Shown here piece after piece: positions 56,171 to 64,000 of a DNA stretch of 64,000 bases. Every line of letters begins with the position of its first letter. Position 1 is the first letter of the stretch. Source of the DNA: Sphingomonas phyllosphaerae (lineage in GTDB: Bacteria > Pseudomonadota > Alphaproteobacteria > Sphingomonadales > Sphingomonadaceae); assembly GCA_036946405.1 (NCBI GenBank), contig JAQIJC010000001.1, forward strand, positions 2,741,501-2,805,500. The letters run 5' to 3'. Position numbers and translations under genes: made by a program. The notes beneath the pieces were generated by a model. It saw only the letters and a list, made by a program, of their open reading frames with translations. It was not told the origin of the DNA and searched no databases.

Positions 56171-56652
56171 CCACGCCTCCTCAGTTGCACCGCGATCAGC
56201 ACCGCGCCGATCAGCGAGATCACCGCATTCCACCCGGCGAGCGACACGCCGAGCAGCGACCATTGCGGCGCGTCGCACCGGACGATGGGGGCGGCCAGCA
56301 GGTCCTTCAAGGCCTGATCGGTCGACAGGCCGGACAGGTTGGTGGTCTGCGTGCAGGCGGTGATCCCCTGCCACCAATGATATTCGACCCCGGCGTGGAA
56401 GACGCCGATCAAGCCGGACACCGCGATCAGCGCCGCCGCCCCCGCGACCAGCGTCGCCTTGACGCGCGGCCCACCGGTCACGAACGCCAGCACCGCCATC
56501 GCCAGTGCACCATAATGCGGCCAGCGCTGCCAGTGGCACATCTCGCACGGATACAGCCCGCCGTAGAGCTGGAACGCCCACGCCCCACCCAGCAACGCCG
56601 CCGGGATCAGTAGCGCGAGCAGGCGCGCATTGCGAAGGCCGGCCGCGATCAC
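56167..56652 (-). CDS. dsbB: Disulfide bond formation protein DsbB
   Basis: 161-residue inner-membrane protein (four helices) that reoxidises DsbA with ubiquinone. Periplasmic cysteine pairs are C36/C39 (YPCEMCHWQRWPHY) and C100/C126. The start is a GTG at 56652 that overlaps the ctpA stop as GTGA, and no ATG precedes the first helix. Sitting next to coq7, it links quinone supply and disulfide formation, and likely serves the DsbA-like proteins at 43975 and 44654. Confidence 0.88.
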   Translation of the reverse strand: MIAAGLRNARLLALLIPAALLGGAWAFQLYGGLYPCEMCHWQRWPHYGALAMAVLAFVTGGPRVKATLVAGAAALIAVSGLIGVFHAGVEYHWWQGITACTQTTNLSGLSTDQALKDLLAAPIVRCDAPQWSLLGVSLAGWNAVISLIGAVLIAVQLRRRG

Positions 56653-58025
56653 TTCTTCACCGGCGCCGGCGTGGCGGTGGCGGTCGGCTTGACCGTCATC
56701 GCCTGCGTCACCGCGGCGACCTGCGTCGCGCCACCCAGCCGCGCGATCGTCTTCAGCGCGTACCAGAGCTGGAAGTCCTCGATTCCCTGCTTCTTGAGCG
56801 CATCGGGCGAGGTCGCGAAGCGCGGATCGTCCTTCACATCCTCTTCGAGCACCGCATTGTCCGGCGACTTGATCTCATTGATCAGGTGGCGGCGCAAATC
56901 GGCTTCGCGGAACACCGGGCGCGACTTGTAATCGGGATCGGAAATCTGCGGCACCTTGATGTCGGGCTCGATCCCGCCCTCCTGCACGCTCCGCCCCGAT
57001 GGGGTGAAGTAACGCGCGGTGGTCAGCCGCAGCGCGGTACGCGGCCCGAGCTGCAGAAGCGTCTGCACCGATCCCTTGCCGAACGTCCGCTCGCCCATCA
57101 CCAGCGCACGGTGATGATCCTGCAACGCACCGGCGACGATCTCGCTCGCCGAGGCAGTGCCCGAATCGGTCAGCACGATGATCGGCAGCCCGTGCGCATC
57201 GTCGCCCGGACGCGCGAAATAGCGCTCGATATCGTCCTTCTCGCGCCCACGCTGGCTGACGATCTCGCCACGATCGAGGAAGGCGTCCGACACTTCGATC
57301 GCCTGCGTCAGCAATCCGCCGCCATTCTCGCGCAGGTCGACGACATAGCCGAGCGGGCGATGCCCCAGCGACTTGTCGATCGCCATGATCGCGGCGCGCG
57401 TATCTGCGCCGGTCTGTTCGGAGAAGGTATTGATGTTGATGTAGCCGACATCGCCCTTCACCTCCCATTTCACCGGGCGCTGCACGATCACCTCGCGCAC
57501 CAGCGTCACGACGATCGGCTTGTCGCGACCGGAGCGGATCAGCGTCAGCGTCACCTTCGTGCCCGGCTTGCCACGCATCTGCGCGGTCGCCTCGTCGAGC
57601 GTGCCGCCGTAGATCAGCTTGCCGTCGATATGGGTGATGAAATCGCCGGACTTGATCCCGGCGCGTCCGGCGGGGGTGTCCTCCTGCGGCGCGATCACCT
57701 TGACCGCACCATCCTCCATCGAGACGGTCAGGCCCAGTCCGCCGTAATTGCCCTCGGTCTGGATCCGCAGATTGTCGAAGTCGGAGGCGTCGACATAACT
57801 GCTATGCGGGTCGAGCGCCGCCAGCATTCCGTCGATCGCGCCCTTCATCAGCTGATCGTCGGTGACCTTGTCGACATAATCCGCCTTCACACGATTGTAG
57901 ACGTCGAGGAATTTGTCGAGCTGACGATAGGTGGCGGTGTCCGACGCGGCCATCGCCCCGGTGGCGACCGGCACGGTGGCGATGGTGGTGACCAGCGCGA
58001 CGGCCGGGAGCAGCTTTGACTTCAT
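56649..58025 (-). CDS. ctpA: Carboxy-terminal processing protease CtpA (S41)
   Basis: 458-residue periplasmic protease. Signal peptide about 1-27 (ATGAMAAS). A PDZ domain is at about 95-180 (GGLGLTVSMEDGAVKVIAP, GIKSGDFITHIDG). The S41 domain has catalytic S292 (SGTASASEI) and K317 (GKGSVQT), spaced 25 apart as in Tsp. A tail after 400 includes a Thr/Ala/Pro-rich end. CtpA with an envelope partner controls peptidoglycan hydrolases in other bacteria, and here envC is just upstream. Confidence 0.93.
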   Translation of the reverse strand: MKSKLLPAVALVTTIATVPVATGAMAASDTATYRQLDKFLDVYNRVKADYVDKVTDDQLMKGAIDGMLAALDPHSSYVDASDFDNLRIQTEGNYGGLGLTVSMEDGAVKVIAPQEDTPAGRAGIKSGDFITHIDGKLIYGGTLDEATAQMRGKPGTKVTLTLIRSGRDKPIVVTLVREVIVQRPVKWEVKGDVGYININTFSEQTGADTRAAIMAIDKSLGHRPLGYVVDLRENGGGLLTQAIEVSDAFLDRGEIVSQRGREKDDIERYFARPGDDAHGLPIIVLTDSGTASASEIVAGALQDHHRALVMGERTFGKGSVQTLLQLGPRTALRLTTARYFTPSGRSVQEGGIEPDIKVPQISDPDYKSRPVFREADLRRHLINEIKSPDNAVLEEDVKDDPRFATSPDALKKQGIEDFQLWYALKTIARLGGATQVAAVTQAMTVKPTATATPAPVKK

Positions 58026-58131
58026 GACGGGCGAAACTGTTCCTGCGGATGGACGATCCCGCGGTGTAGCGGAATTGACGGGACGATCAAAGCACCCGCG
58101 GGGCTGAATGGCGGCTGAGCGGCGCGCGATC

Positions 58132-59202
58132 TCACCCGACGATTTGCGCAATGTCCACGGGCCGGCCACGCCGCCGCAATTCGACCGTCACGCGCGCACC
58201 GTCGACCCTGGGCGCAGTGCCGAGCGGCGCGCCCGCCGCGACGCGTGCGCCGCTCTCAACTGCAACAGCGCCGAGCCCGGCGACCAACGACGTCCAGCCC
58301 GCGCCGTGATCGAGAATGACGATCCGCCCGAAGCTGCGGAACGGCCCTGCGAAGCGCACCCGCCCCCCAGCCGGCGCAACGATCGTGGCGGCGGCGGGCA
58401 CCGCCAGCGTCAGCCCGCGCGCGCGGACGCCGTTGCCGGAAAGCTCACCCATGCCGGTCACCAATCGCCCACGCACCGGCAAGCGATAGGCTCGGTTCGC
58501 AGCGCCCGGCGCGACCGGCGGCATCGCCGGCAAGGTCAGCGCCATCACATCCGCAAGCACTGCCTGCTCACCACCGATCGTGCGCAGTCGCTCGGCGGTG
58601 TCGCGCACCGCCTCCTCCATCGCCAGTGCGCGCTCGTCGTCGCCACCGGTCACCGCCGCAAGCTGCTCGCGCGCTTCGACCAGTCGCGCGCGCGCCGTCC
58701 GCAAGCGACGCTCGGCGGCATCCGCGCTCGCCTGCAACGCGCGTCCGTTGGCGACGGCGCGACGCAATTCCGCCGATCGCGCGCGCAGCACCGGCATCAC
58801 GGCCGTGGTCACCGCTTGCGCATGGACCAGATCCGCCACGCTGCCCGGCTGTGCCAGCGCGACCACCGCCGGCCGCCTCGTCAGCGTGGTCAATGTCGCC
58901 AGCAATCGTGCGACAGGTGCCTCACGCGCGGCAAGCACGCGTCGTTGTGCCGCCAACCGCGCTCTGATGACCGCGGCGCGTGCCTGCAAGCTGGCAAGAT
59001 CACCTTCGGCGGCCGTTACCCGCGCCGCGACCGCCGCCTCGCGCAACGCCGCGCGCCGCGCCGGATCGGCGATGCGATCGGCGCGCTCTTCAAGCATTTG
59101 CGCGCGACGCTGCGCGGTCGCACCGGGCTCCGGCGCGGCCCCCGCCCCGCCGCCACAGAGCGCGACAGCTATCACCACCGCCCATGACGCCCACGCCCGC
59201 AT
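58132..59202 (-). CDS. EnvC-like murein hydrolase activator (degenerate M23)
   Basis: 356-residue exported protein with signal peptide (about 1-23), a long Ala/Arg-rich coiled coil (about 30-220) and a C-terminal LytM/M23 fold (about 240-350). The zinc-binding His-x-His and the first ligand His are missing: the corresponding segments read RGLTLAVPAAATIVAPAGGRV, then ILDHGAGWTSLVAGLGAV. It is thus predicted inactive as a peptidase and to act as an activator of amidases, as EnvC does in E. coli. The ATG at 59202 overlaps the rlmH stop (TGATG). Confidence 0.85.
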   Translation of the reverse strand: MRAWASWAVVIAVALCGGGAGAAPEPGATAQRRAQMLEERADRIADPARRAALREAAVAARVTAAEGDLASLQARAAVIRARLAAQRRVLAAREAPVARLLATLTTLTRRPAVVALAQPGSVADLVHAQAVTTAVMPVLRARSAELRRAVANGRALQASADAAERRLRTARARLVEAREQLAAVTGGDDERALAMEEAVRDTAERLRTIGGEQAVLADVMALTLPAMPPVAPGAANRAYRLPVRGRLVTGMGELSGNGVRARGLTLAVPAAATIVAPAGGRVRFAGPFRSFGRIVILDHGAGWTSLVAGLGAVAVESGARVAAGAPLGTAPRVDGARVTVELRRRGRPVDIAQIVG

Positions 59203-59624
59203 CAACCCTCGCGATGATAGGGATGGTTCGCCAGGATGCTGGTCGCGCGAAATAATTGCTCGGCCAGCATCGCGCGGGCCAGCAGGTGCGGCCAGGTCGC
59301 GCGCCCGAACGACAGCAGCATGTCGGCCTCGCCACGCTCCGCGTCGGAAAAGCCGTCCGCCGCCCCGATCAGAAAGCGCGCCTCGCGCACGCCATCGTCG
59401 CGCCAGCGGCCGATCCGCTCCGCAAAGGCGGTCGAGCCGAGCACCTCGCCCTTCTCGTCAAGCAGGATGCGGCGGCCCTGCGCGACCCGCTCCGGCTCCC
59501 GCCCGCCGCGATCGGGCAGCTCGCTAACCCGCGTCGGCCACACGATCCGCTTGAGGTATCGCTCGACCAGCTCGGCCTCGGGCGACCGCCCGATCCGCCC
59601 CCGCGCGACGATGTGCAGCAGCAT
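59202..59624 (-). CDS. rlmH: 23S rRNA pseudouridine-1915 N3-methyltransferase RlmH
   Basis: 140-residue SPOUT-type methyltransferase acting on the assembled 70S ribosome. The trefoil-knot region reads FLIGAADGFSDAERGEADMLLSFGRATWPHLLARAMLAEQLFRA, and the C-terminal HPYHRE is conserved in RlmH. Length is slightly below the usual 155. rsfS directly upstream gives the common RlmH-RsfS ribosome pair. Confidence 0.92.
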   Translation of the reverse strand: MLLHIVARGRIGRSPEAELVERYLKRIVWPTRVSELPDRGGREPERVAQGRRILLDEKGEVLGSTAFAERIGRWRDDGVREARFLIGAADGFSDAERGEADMLLSFGRATWPHLLARAMLAEQLFRATSILANHPYHREG

Positions 59625-59656
59625 TGACAGCCCCTCTCAAGCGGTCGGAGAGAGGC

Positions 59657-60049
59657 TTAGTTCGGCGCGACACTCGGCGTTGGCGCATCACCGAACGACC
59701 ACATCCGCTCCAGATTGTAGAAGCTGCGCACCTCGGGACGGAACAGGTGGACGATCACGTCGCCACCGTCGATCAGTACCCAATCGGCATTCGGCAGCCC
59801 CTCGATGCGCGCTGGACGGCCGGTCTCGCCCTTGATCCGCTCGGCCAGCTTTTGCGCCATCGACGCGACCTGCCGGGTCGAGCGTCCGCTGGCGATGACC
59901 ATGTAATCGGCGATCGACGACTTGCCCGCGAGCGGGATCGAGATCGTGTCCACCGCCTGATCGTCGTCCAGCGATTGCAGGACCAGACGATGCAGCGCCT
60001 CGACATCCGTAGAATCGGGCGAGCGGCGGGCGGGTTCGGTGGCGGGCAA
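59657..60049 (-). CDS. rsfS: Ribosomal silencing factor RsfS
   Basis: 130-residue protein that binds L14 and blocks subunit joining in starvation. Conserved parts are LDDDQAVDTISIPLAGKSSIADYMVIASGRSTRQV and GLPNADWVLIDGGDVIVHLFRPEVRSFYNLERMW. The start is a TTG at 60049, preceded by TAGGAGTAACC, a strong ribosome binding site. There is no ATG upstream in a plausible position. Eight bp after nadD. Confidence 0.92.
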   Translation of the reverse strand: MPATEPARRSPDSTDVEALHRLVLQSLDDDQAVDTISIPLAGKSSIADYMVIASGRSTRQVASMAQKLAERIKGETGRPARIEGLPNADWVLIDGGDVIVHLFRPEVRSFYNLERMWSFGDAPTPSVAPN

Positions 60050-60057
60050 GGTTACTC

Positions 60058-60702
60058 CTAGGGTTGCCGCGACGACGCTGCGGCGGGGGTTGTGGTCACA
60101 GATATCGGATCGGCAAAGCGAACATGCCAGTCGGGATCGACGGCGCGCAATTGCGTCGCGGATGTCCGGTCGGGGCGGAAACGCAGCAGCACCAGGGCTG
60201 GCACACTCCACTCGGCCCAGTTCGTTGCCTGGCGCGCGGGCCGCCGATAGCGCCGCAGCCAGCCCATCGCGGGACCCGCGAGAGCATCGTCGTCATAGCC
60301 CGGACGGGTCAACACCGCAATCGGCATCGTGCGCGCGATCGTCCGCCACTGCCGCCATTCATGAAATTGCGCCAGATTGTCCGCGCCCATGATCCAGATG
60401 AAGCGATGGCGCGAATACCGCCGCACGATCCGCCGCAACGTGTCGACGGTGTAGCGCGTCCGCAACCGCGCCTCCAGATCGGTCGCCCGGATCGGGGCGC
60501 GCCGCGCCATCGTGCGCGCCGAGGCGAGCCGCGCGGCGAGCGGCGCCATGCCCGCGCGCGGCTTGAGCGGATTGCCCGGCGAGACCAGCCACCAGACCTC
60601 GTCGAGCCCGAGCAGCCGGATCGCCTCCAGCGTGACATGGCGGTGGCCGCGATGCGCCGGATTGAACGATCCGCCCAGCAGGCCGATACGCCGGATCGTC
60701 AA
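60058..60702 (-). CDS. nadD: Nicotinate-nucleotide adenylyltransferase NadD
   Basis: 214-residue nucleotidyltransferase making deamido-[20 protein letters not shown] at about 6-22 is the HxGH-type ATP site. [11 protein letters not shown] and [15 protein letters not shown] match NadD. The TTG at 60702 overlaps the proA stop as TTGA. An ATG at 60735 would extend 11 residues into proA with no ribosome binding site, so TTG is preferred. It completes NAD synthesis together with the PnuC/NadR-like salvage pair at 21.7 kb. Confidence 0.92.
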   Translation of the reverse strand: MTIRRIGLLGGSFNPAHRGHRHVTLEAIRLLGLDEVWWLVSPGNPLKPRAGMAPLAARLASARTMARRAPIRATDLEARLRTRYTVDTLRRIVRRYSRHRFIWIMGADNLAQFHEWRQWRTIARTMPIAVLTRPGYDDDALAGPAMGWLRRYRRPARQATNWAEWSVPALVLLRFRPDRTSATQLRAVDPDWHVRFADPISVTTTPAAASSRQP

Positions 60703-61961
60703 CCGCGGATCTGCCCGCTGCCGCGCCCCAGCCATTTGTAGGTGGTCAGCCCTTCCAGCGCGACAGGTCCGCGGGCATGGAGCCGCCCTGTCGCGATGCC
60801 GATCTCCGCCCCCAGCCCGAACTCGCCACCATCGGCGAACTGCGTCGAGGCATTCCACAGCACGATCGCCGAATCGACCTCGCGCAGGAACCGCTCCGCG
60901 ACCTCGCGATCCTCGGCGACGATCGCGTCGGTATGATGCGAGCCATGCGCAGCGATATGCGCCAGCGCACCATCCGGCCCGTCGACGATCGCGACCGACG
61001 CGATCGCGTCGAGATATTCCGTGTTCCAGTCCGCCGCGTCGGCCGCATCGATCGATGGCACCAGCGCTTTCGCGGCATCGTCACCACGCACCGTGCAGCC
61101 GCGTCCGGCGAGCGCGGCAATAAGCGCAGCGGCATGTGGCCAGCCGCGATCGATCAGCAACGTCTCCATCGCACCGCAAATGCCGGTCCGCCGCATCTTG
61201 GCGTCGAGGACGATCCGCGTCGCCATCTCCGGCTCGGCAGAGCGGTGAACGAAGACGTGATTGATCCCGTCGAGATGCGCGAGCACCGGCACGCGCGCTT
61301 CGTTCTGCACGCGCTCGACCAGACTGCGTCCGCCGCGCGGGATGATGAGGTCGATCGCTCCGGAAGCGGCGAGCAGCGCGCCGACCGCCGCACGATCGGT
61401 GGTCGGGACGAGCTGCACCGCGTCGCCGGGCAACCCCGCCGCTTCGAGCCCACGCACCAGCGCCGCATGGATCGCACGATTGCTCTCCACCGCCTCGGAG
61501 CCACCACGCAGGATGACCGCATTACCCGATCGCACGCACAGGGCCGCCGCATCGGCGGTGACGTTGGGGCGGCTTTCGTAGATGATCCCGATCACCCCGA
61601 TCGGCACCCGCACGCGGCTGAGCGAAAGCCCGTTCGGCCGGACCGCCTCATCGATCACTTGCCCGACCGGGTCGGGAAGATCGGCCACGGTCGCTACCGC
61701 CGCTGCGACGCTCTCGATCCGCGCCGCATCCAGACGCAACCGGTCCAGCATCGCGTCGGACAGCCCGTTCCCGCGCCCCCGCTCCAGATCGAGCTCATTG
61801 GCGGCAAGGATCGCCGCATCGGCTTCGCGCAGCGCGTGTGCCGCCGATCGCAGTGCAGCCGCCTTTTGCGCATCGCTCGATCCGGCAAGGTGATGCGCCG
61901 CCATGCGCGCGCGCGCTGCCATTGAAGCGATCAGGGCCGTGGGATGATCGGTGTCCGACAT
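60699..61961 (-). CDS. proA: Gamma-glutamyl phosphate reductase
   Basis: 420-residue NADPH enzyme in proline synthesis, reducing gamma-glutamyl phosphate to the semialdehyde. Catalytic Cys262 is in [33 protein letters not shown] and [13 protein letters not shown] are family signatures, and the C-terminal [19 protein letters not shown] is intact. First gene of the nine-gene minus-strand run. No proB adjacent. Divergent from msrB across 140 bp. Confidence 0.94.
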   Translation of the reverse strand: MSDTDHPTALIASMAARARMAAHHLAGSSDAQKAAALRSAAHALREADAAILAANELDLERGRGNGLSDAMLDRLRLDAARIESVAAAVATVADLPDPVGQVIDEAVRPNGLSLSRVRVPIGVIGIIYESRPNVTADAAALCVRSGNAVILRGGSEAVESNRAIHAALVRGLEAAGLPGDAVQLVPTTDRAAVGALLAASGAIDLIIPRGGRSLVERVQNEARVPVLAHLDGINHVFVHRSAEPEMATRIVLDAKMRRTGICGAMETLLIDRGWPHAAALIAALAGRGCTVRGDDAAKALVPSIDAADAADWNTEYLDAIASVAIVDGPDGALAHIAAHGSHHTDAIVAEDREVAERFLREVDSAIVLWNASTQFADGGEFGLGAEIGIATGRLHARGPVALEGLTTYKWLGRGSGQIRG

Positions 61962-62101
61962 GGCCGCGGGCGTAGCACGCAACTCCCGGAACTCCCAACC
62001 CCTACCCCGCCGCGCCCCGACGGCCGGATTCCTTCGACAAAATGCAATCGCGCATCGCGGCGGGTGCTGGCGGTCGGCCCGGCGCTCACCATATCATTGT
62101 C

Positions 62102-62599
62102 ATGACCGATACAGCCTTGGATCGTCGCCGCTTTTTCGCCATCGCCGGTGGCGGGCTCCTCGCCACGACCTTGCTCGCCTGCGGATCGCGCAGCGCAGAT
62201 GCGGCCGAGCGCTTTCCCGTTACCCGCACCGACGCGCAATGGCAGGCGCAGCTCGGCTCCGCGGCGTTCGACGTGCTGCGTCGCGAAGGGACCGAACGTC
62301 CGTACAGCAGCCCGCTCAACGGCGAACATCGCGCCGGCACGTTCGCGTGCAAAGGCTGCGCGCAACCTTTGTTCTCATCGAAGACCAAGTTCGAAAGCGG
62401 CACCGGCTGGCCCAGCTTCACCGCGCCCTTGCCGAACGCGGTCGGCTATCACCGCGATTCGACCCTGGGGATGGTGCGGACCGAGGTCCATTGCAGCCGC
62501 TGCGGCGGACATCTCGGCCACGTCTTCGACGATGGGCCGCGCCCGACCGGAAAACGATTTTGCATGAACGGCGTGGCGATGACGTTCCGCCCCGCCTGA
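62102..62599 (+). CDS. msrB: Methionine-R-sulfoxide reductase MsrB, exported
   Basis: 165-residue reductase for oxidised methionine. The N-terminus has a Tat-like RRRFFAIAGGGLLATTLLAC, with a possible lipobox Cys at 27, so a periplasmic lipoprotein is likely. Zinc ligands are C83, C86, C131 and C134. Catalytic C154 lies in RFCMNGVAM. The usual second redox Cys, if any, is not obvious, so a thioredoxin-like partner would recycle it. Promoter expected in the 140-bp gap shared with proA. Confidence 0.92.
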   Translation: MTDTALDRRRFFAIAGGGLLATTLLACGSRSADAAERFPVTRTDAQWQAQLGSAAFDVLRREGTERPYSSPLNGEHRAGTFACKGCAQPLFSSKTKFESGTGWPSFTAPLPNAVGYHRDSTLGMVRTEVHCSRCGGHLGHVFDDGPRPTGKRFCMNGVAMTFRPA

Positions 62600-62606
62600 T
62601 CGTACC

Positions 62607-63158
62607 TCAACGCTCGGCGGGGACGACCCCTGCGACTGGCACCACCGCCGCGGTCGCGATCGTCAGCGGGGCGAGCGGCGCCACATCCTCGTTCGTCGTC
62701 GGCGCCTTGCCGGCATAGATGAAGCCGGCGAGCGGATAGCTGCTCGTGCCCAGATCGCCGACGCCGGCGAACCACACCCGCACCTCGCTCCAGTCGCCGG
62801 CCGCCGAGACATCGACCGCGCGCACGTCGCGCTCGATCCCGCCGCGCCGCGACCAATTGGCATGGGTCAACAGCACTTCGCGATCGCTGACGATCCGGCT
62901 GACCATCGCGACGTGCCCGACGGGCATTGCCCGCGTCGCCTTGAACGCCATTACCGCCCCGACCTGTGGCGATGCGCCACGATCGTAGCGACCGGCGGCC
63001 TGACCCCACCAGGTATTGGCATTGCCGCGGATATCGATGCCCGAGACTTCACGCGCGAACGGCACGCATTGCAGATAGCGCGCCTGCGCCGGCGCAGTCG
63101 TCATCAGGACGCACGAAACCACCAGCGCAAAACGCGCTGTCCAAACCTTGACGTTCAC
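62607..63158 (-). CDS. CHAP-domain amidohydrolase, exported
   Basis: 183-residue secreted protein with signal peptide (about 1-26, ending APAQA) and a CHAP domain: nucleophile C31 (YLQCVPFAREVSGI), H82 (VGHVAMV) and N101 (HANWS). CHAP enzymes cut peptidoglycan peptides, often at cell division. The C-terminal tail is hydrophobic Ala/Val-rich. No ATG fits. A GTG at 63158 preceded by a G-rich stretch gives the full signal peptide. Convergent with msrB (7 bp). Confidence 0.83.
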   Translation of the reverse strand: MNVKVWTARFALVVSCVLMTTAPAQARYLQCVPFAREVSGIDIRGNANTWWGQAAGRYDRGASPQVGAVMAFKATRAMPVGHVAMVSRIVSDREVLLTHANWSRRGGIERDVRAVDVSAAGDWSEVRVWFAGVGDLGTSSYPLAGFIYAGKAPTTNEDVAPLAPLTIATAAVVPVAGVVPAER

Positions 63159-63516
63159 GGGCGACCCCCCGGTCAACAGGACTGATGGAGGTCGGCTAAC
63201 CAGAAAGATCCCAATCAACAAATGCCGCGGGAACCTTTTCGGATGAACCGAAGATGACCGGCGACGAACCGAACAATAGACCAAAAAGCACGTCAGCCAT
63301 GCTGCCCTTGAGTGTTACCGGGCCGTTAAAATTGCCCTGCCGCAGACGGGTCGAGCGATTCGCAACAGCTCCTCACCGGCTTTTCGGTCTGACAGTATGG
63401 ACAGCCTCAACAAGTCGATCGCAAACTTTTCGAATATCAGGTCCGCCGGGCGCTTGCCGCTCCGTCCGTCTGCACCTAAGCCGGCCTCAGGCCACGGAGA
63501 GGATGAGGCTGTCACC
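63159..63516. other. Divergent intergenic region, 358 bp
   Basis: Lower in GC than its surroundings and without a convincing reading frame. It must hold the promoters of the CHAP amidase gene (minus) and the acyl-CoA dehydrogenase gene (plus). The one motif I can name is TTAC-N7-TTAA at 63315-63329, one base from the consensus CtrA box. I see no tRNA, repeat arm or riboswitch. Confidence 0.6.
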
Positions 63517-64000
63517 ATGGCGCTTGATTCGGAAACGTTCGAAGCCCTGCTCGCGACCGTGCGCCGCTTCGTGGCGGAACGGTTGCGCCCGCTGGAGGCA
63601 CAGGTCGAGGCGGATGATGCCGTACCCGACGCGATCGTCGCCGAGATGCGTGATCTCGGGTTGTTCGGGCTGTCGATCGACCCGGATTACGGCGGGCTCG
63701 GGCTGACGATGGGCGAAGAGGTGCGCGTCGCGATCGAACTCGGCCGCACCACCCCGGCGTTCCGCTCCGCCTTCGGCACCAACGTCGGGATCGGCAGTCA
63801 GGGATTGGTGATCGCGGGCACCGCCGAACAGAAAGCCGCATGGCTTCCGCGGATCGCCAGCGGCGAGATCGTCACCAGCTTCGCGCTCACCGAACCCGAG
63901 GTCGGCAGCGATTCGGGCAGCGTCACGACCCGTGCGGTGCGCGACGGCGATATCTATCGGCTGAGCGGCACCAAGCGCTACATCACCAACGCCGATCGCG
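63517..64000 (+). CDS. Acyl-CoA dehydrogenase, 5' part
   Basis: N-terminal 161 residues of an FAD-dependent acyl-CoA dehydrogenase, cut by the window end. The helical domain is followed by LFGLSIDPDYGGLGLTMGEEVRVAIELGR and the beta-domain signature SFALTEPEVGSDSGSVTTRAV, which binds FAD and substrate. It probably acts in fatty acid or branched-acid beta-oxidation. The catalytic Glu lies beyond the window. Start ATG at 63517. Purine-rich GGAGAGGATGAGG lies rather far upstream. Confidence 0.88.
   Translation, partial: MALDSETFEALLATVRRFVAERLRPLEAQVEADDAVPDAIVAEMRDLGLFGLSIDPDYGGLGLTMGEEVRVAIELGRTTPAFRSAFGTNVGIGSQGLVIAGTAEQKAAWLPRIASGEIVTSFALTEPEVGSDSGSVTTRAVRDGDIYRLSGTKRYITNADR

Overview
This is one chromosomal window from a high-GC alphaproteobacterium, most likely Sphingomonas or a close relative in the Sphingomonadales. 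The evidence is the combination of a ChpT-type phosphotransferase, the rluD-rpoH pair, periplasmic paoABC, ubiquinone genes (coq7, polyprenyl diphosphate synthase), a proA-nadD-rsfS-rlmH-envC-ctpA string, and short inverted-repeat elements of types I associate with sphingomonads. There is no rRNA operon, prophage, CRISPR array or intact transposase. One tRNA (Pro, CGG) and RNase P RNA are present.

Layout. 1-9 kb: a secreted sialate O-acetylesterase-like enzyme with a LacI-type operator, a class II aldolase, the Tat-exported molybdenum aldehyde oxidoreductase PaoABC, a J-domain/ferredoxin pair, rnpB and an AmiD-like amidase. 9-15.5 kb: a minus-strand run JAMM peptidase-chpT-cheA-cheW-cheY-cheB-cheR, with a 146-bp MITE-like element between chpT and cheA. 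15.5-24 kb: rluD, rpoH, mtgA, modABC (molybdate uptake, useful to PaoABC), an old yellow enzyme, tRNA-Pro, a pnuC/nadR-like pair for NAD salvage, and an orphan CsgG-like secretion protein. 24-33.7 kb: lepA, polyprenyl synthase, chorismate mutase, GAF protein, dienelactone hydrolase, GNAT, gpmA, glmM, a dicarboxylate/amino-acid carrier and rarD.

33.7-49 kb: recF and gyrB separated by two tandem MFS paralogues, then nudC, a serine hydrolase and mutY (overlapping operon), then dciA, two DsbA-like thioredoxins and smc. 49-54 kb: a GT87-like membrane protein facing the most unusual locus: a radical SAM protein of the uracil-glycosylase-linked type, a hemerythrin, and a UdgX-type uracil-DNA glycosylase fused to a long N-terminal domain. 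54-62 kb: an aldo/keto reductase, DedA, then a nine-gene minus-strand run proA-nadD-rsfS-rlmH-envC-ctpA-dsbB-coq7-hypothetical with many 1-4 nt overlaps. 62-64 kb: msrB, a CHAP amidase and the 5' part of an acyl-CoA dehydrogenase.

Recurring themes are redox and repair (UdgX, MutY, RecF, MsrB, NudC, OYE, DsbA/DsbB), cell-envelope work (MtgA, GlmM, AmiD, EnvC, CHAP, CtpA), and five kinds of short inverted repeat lying mostly at gene 3' ends. In three cases the repeat itself supplies a gene's stop codon. Many starts are GTG or TTG, usually fixed by a 4-nt overlap or a clear ribosome binding site.
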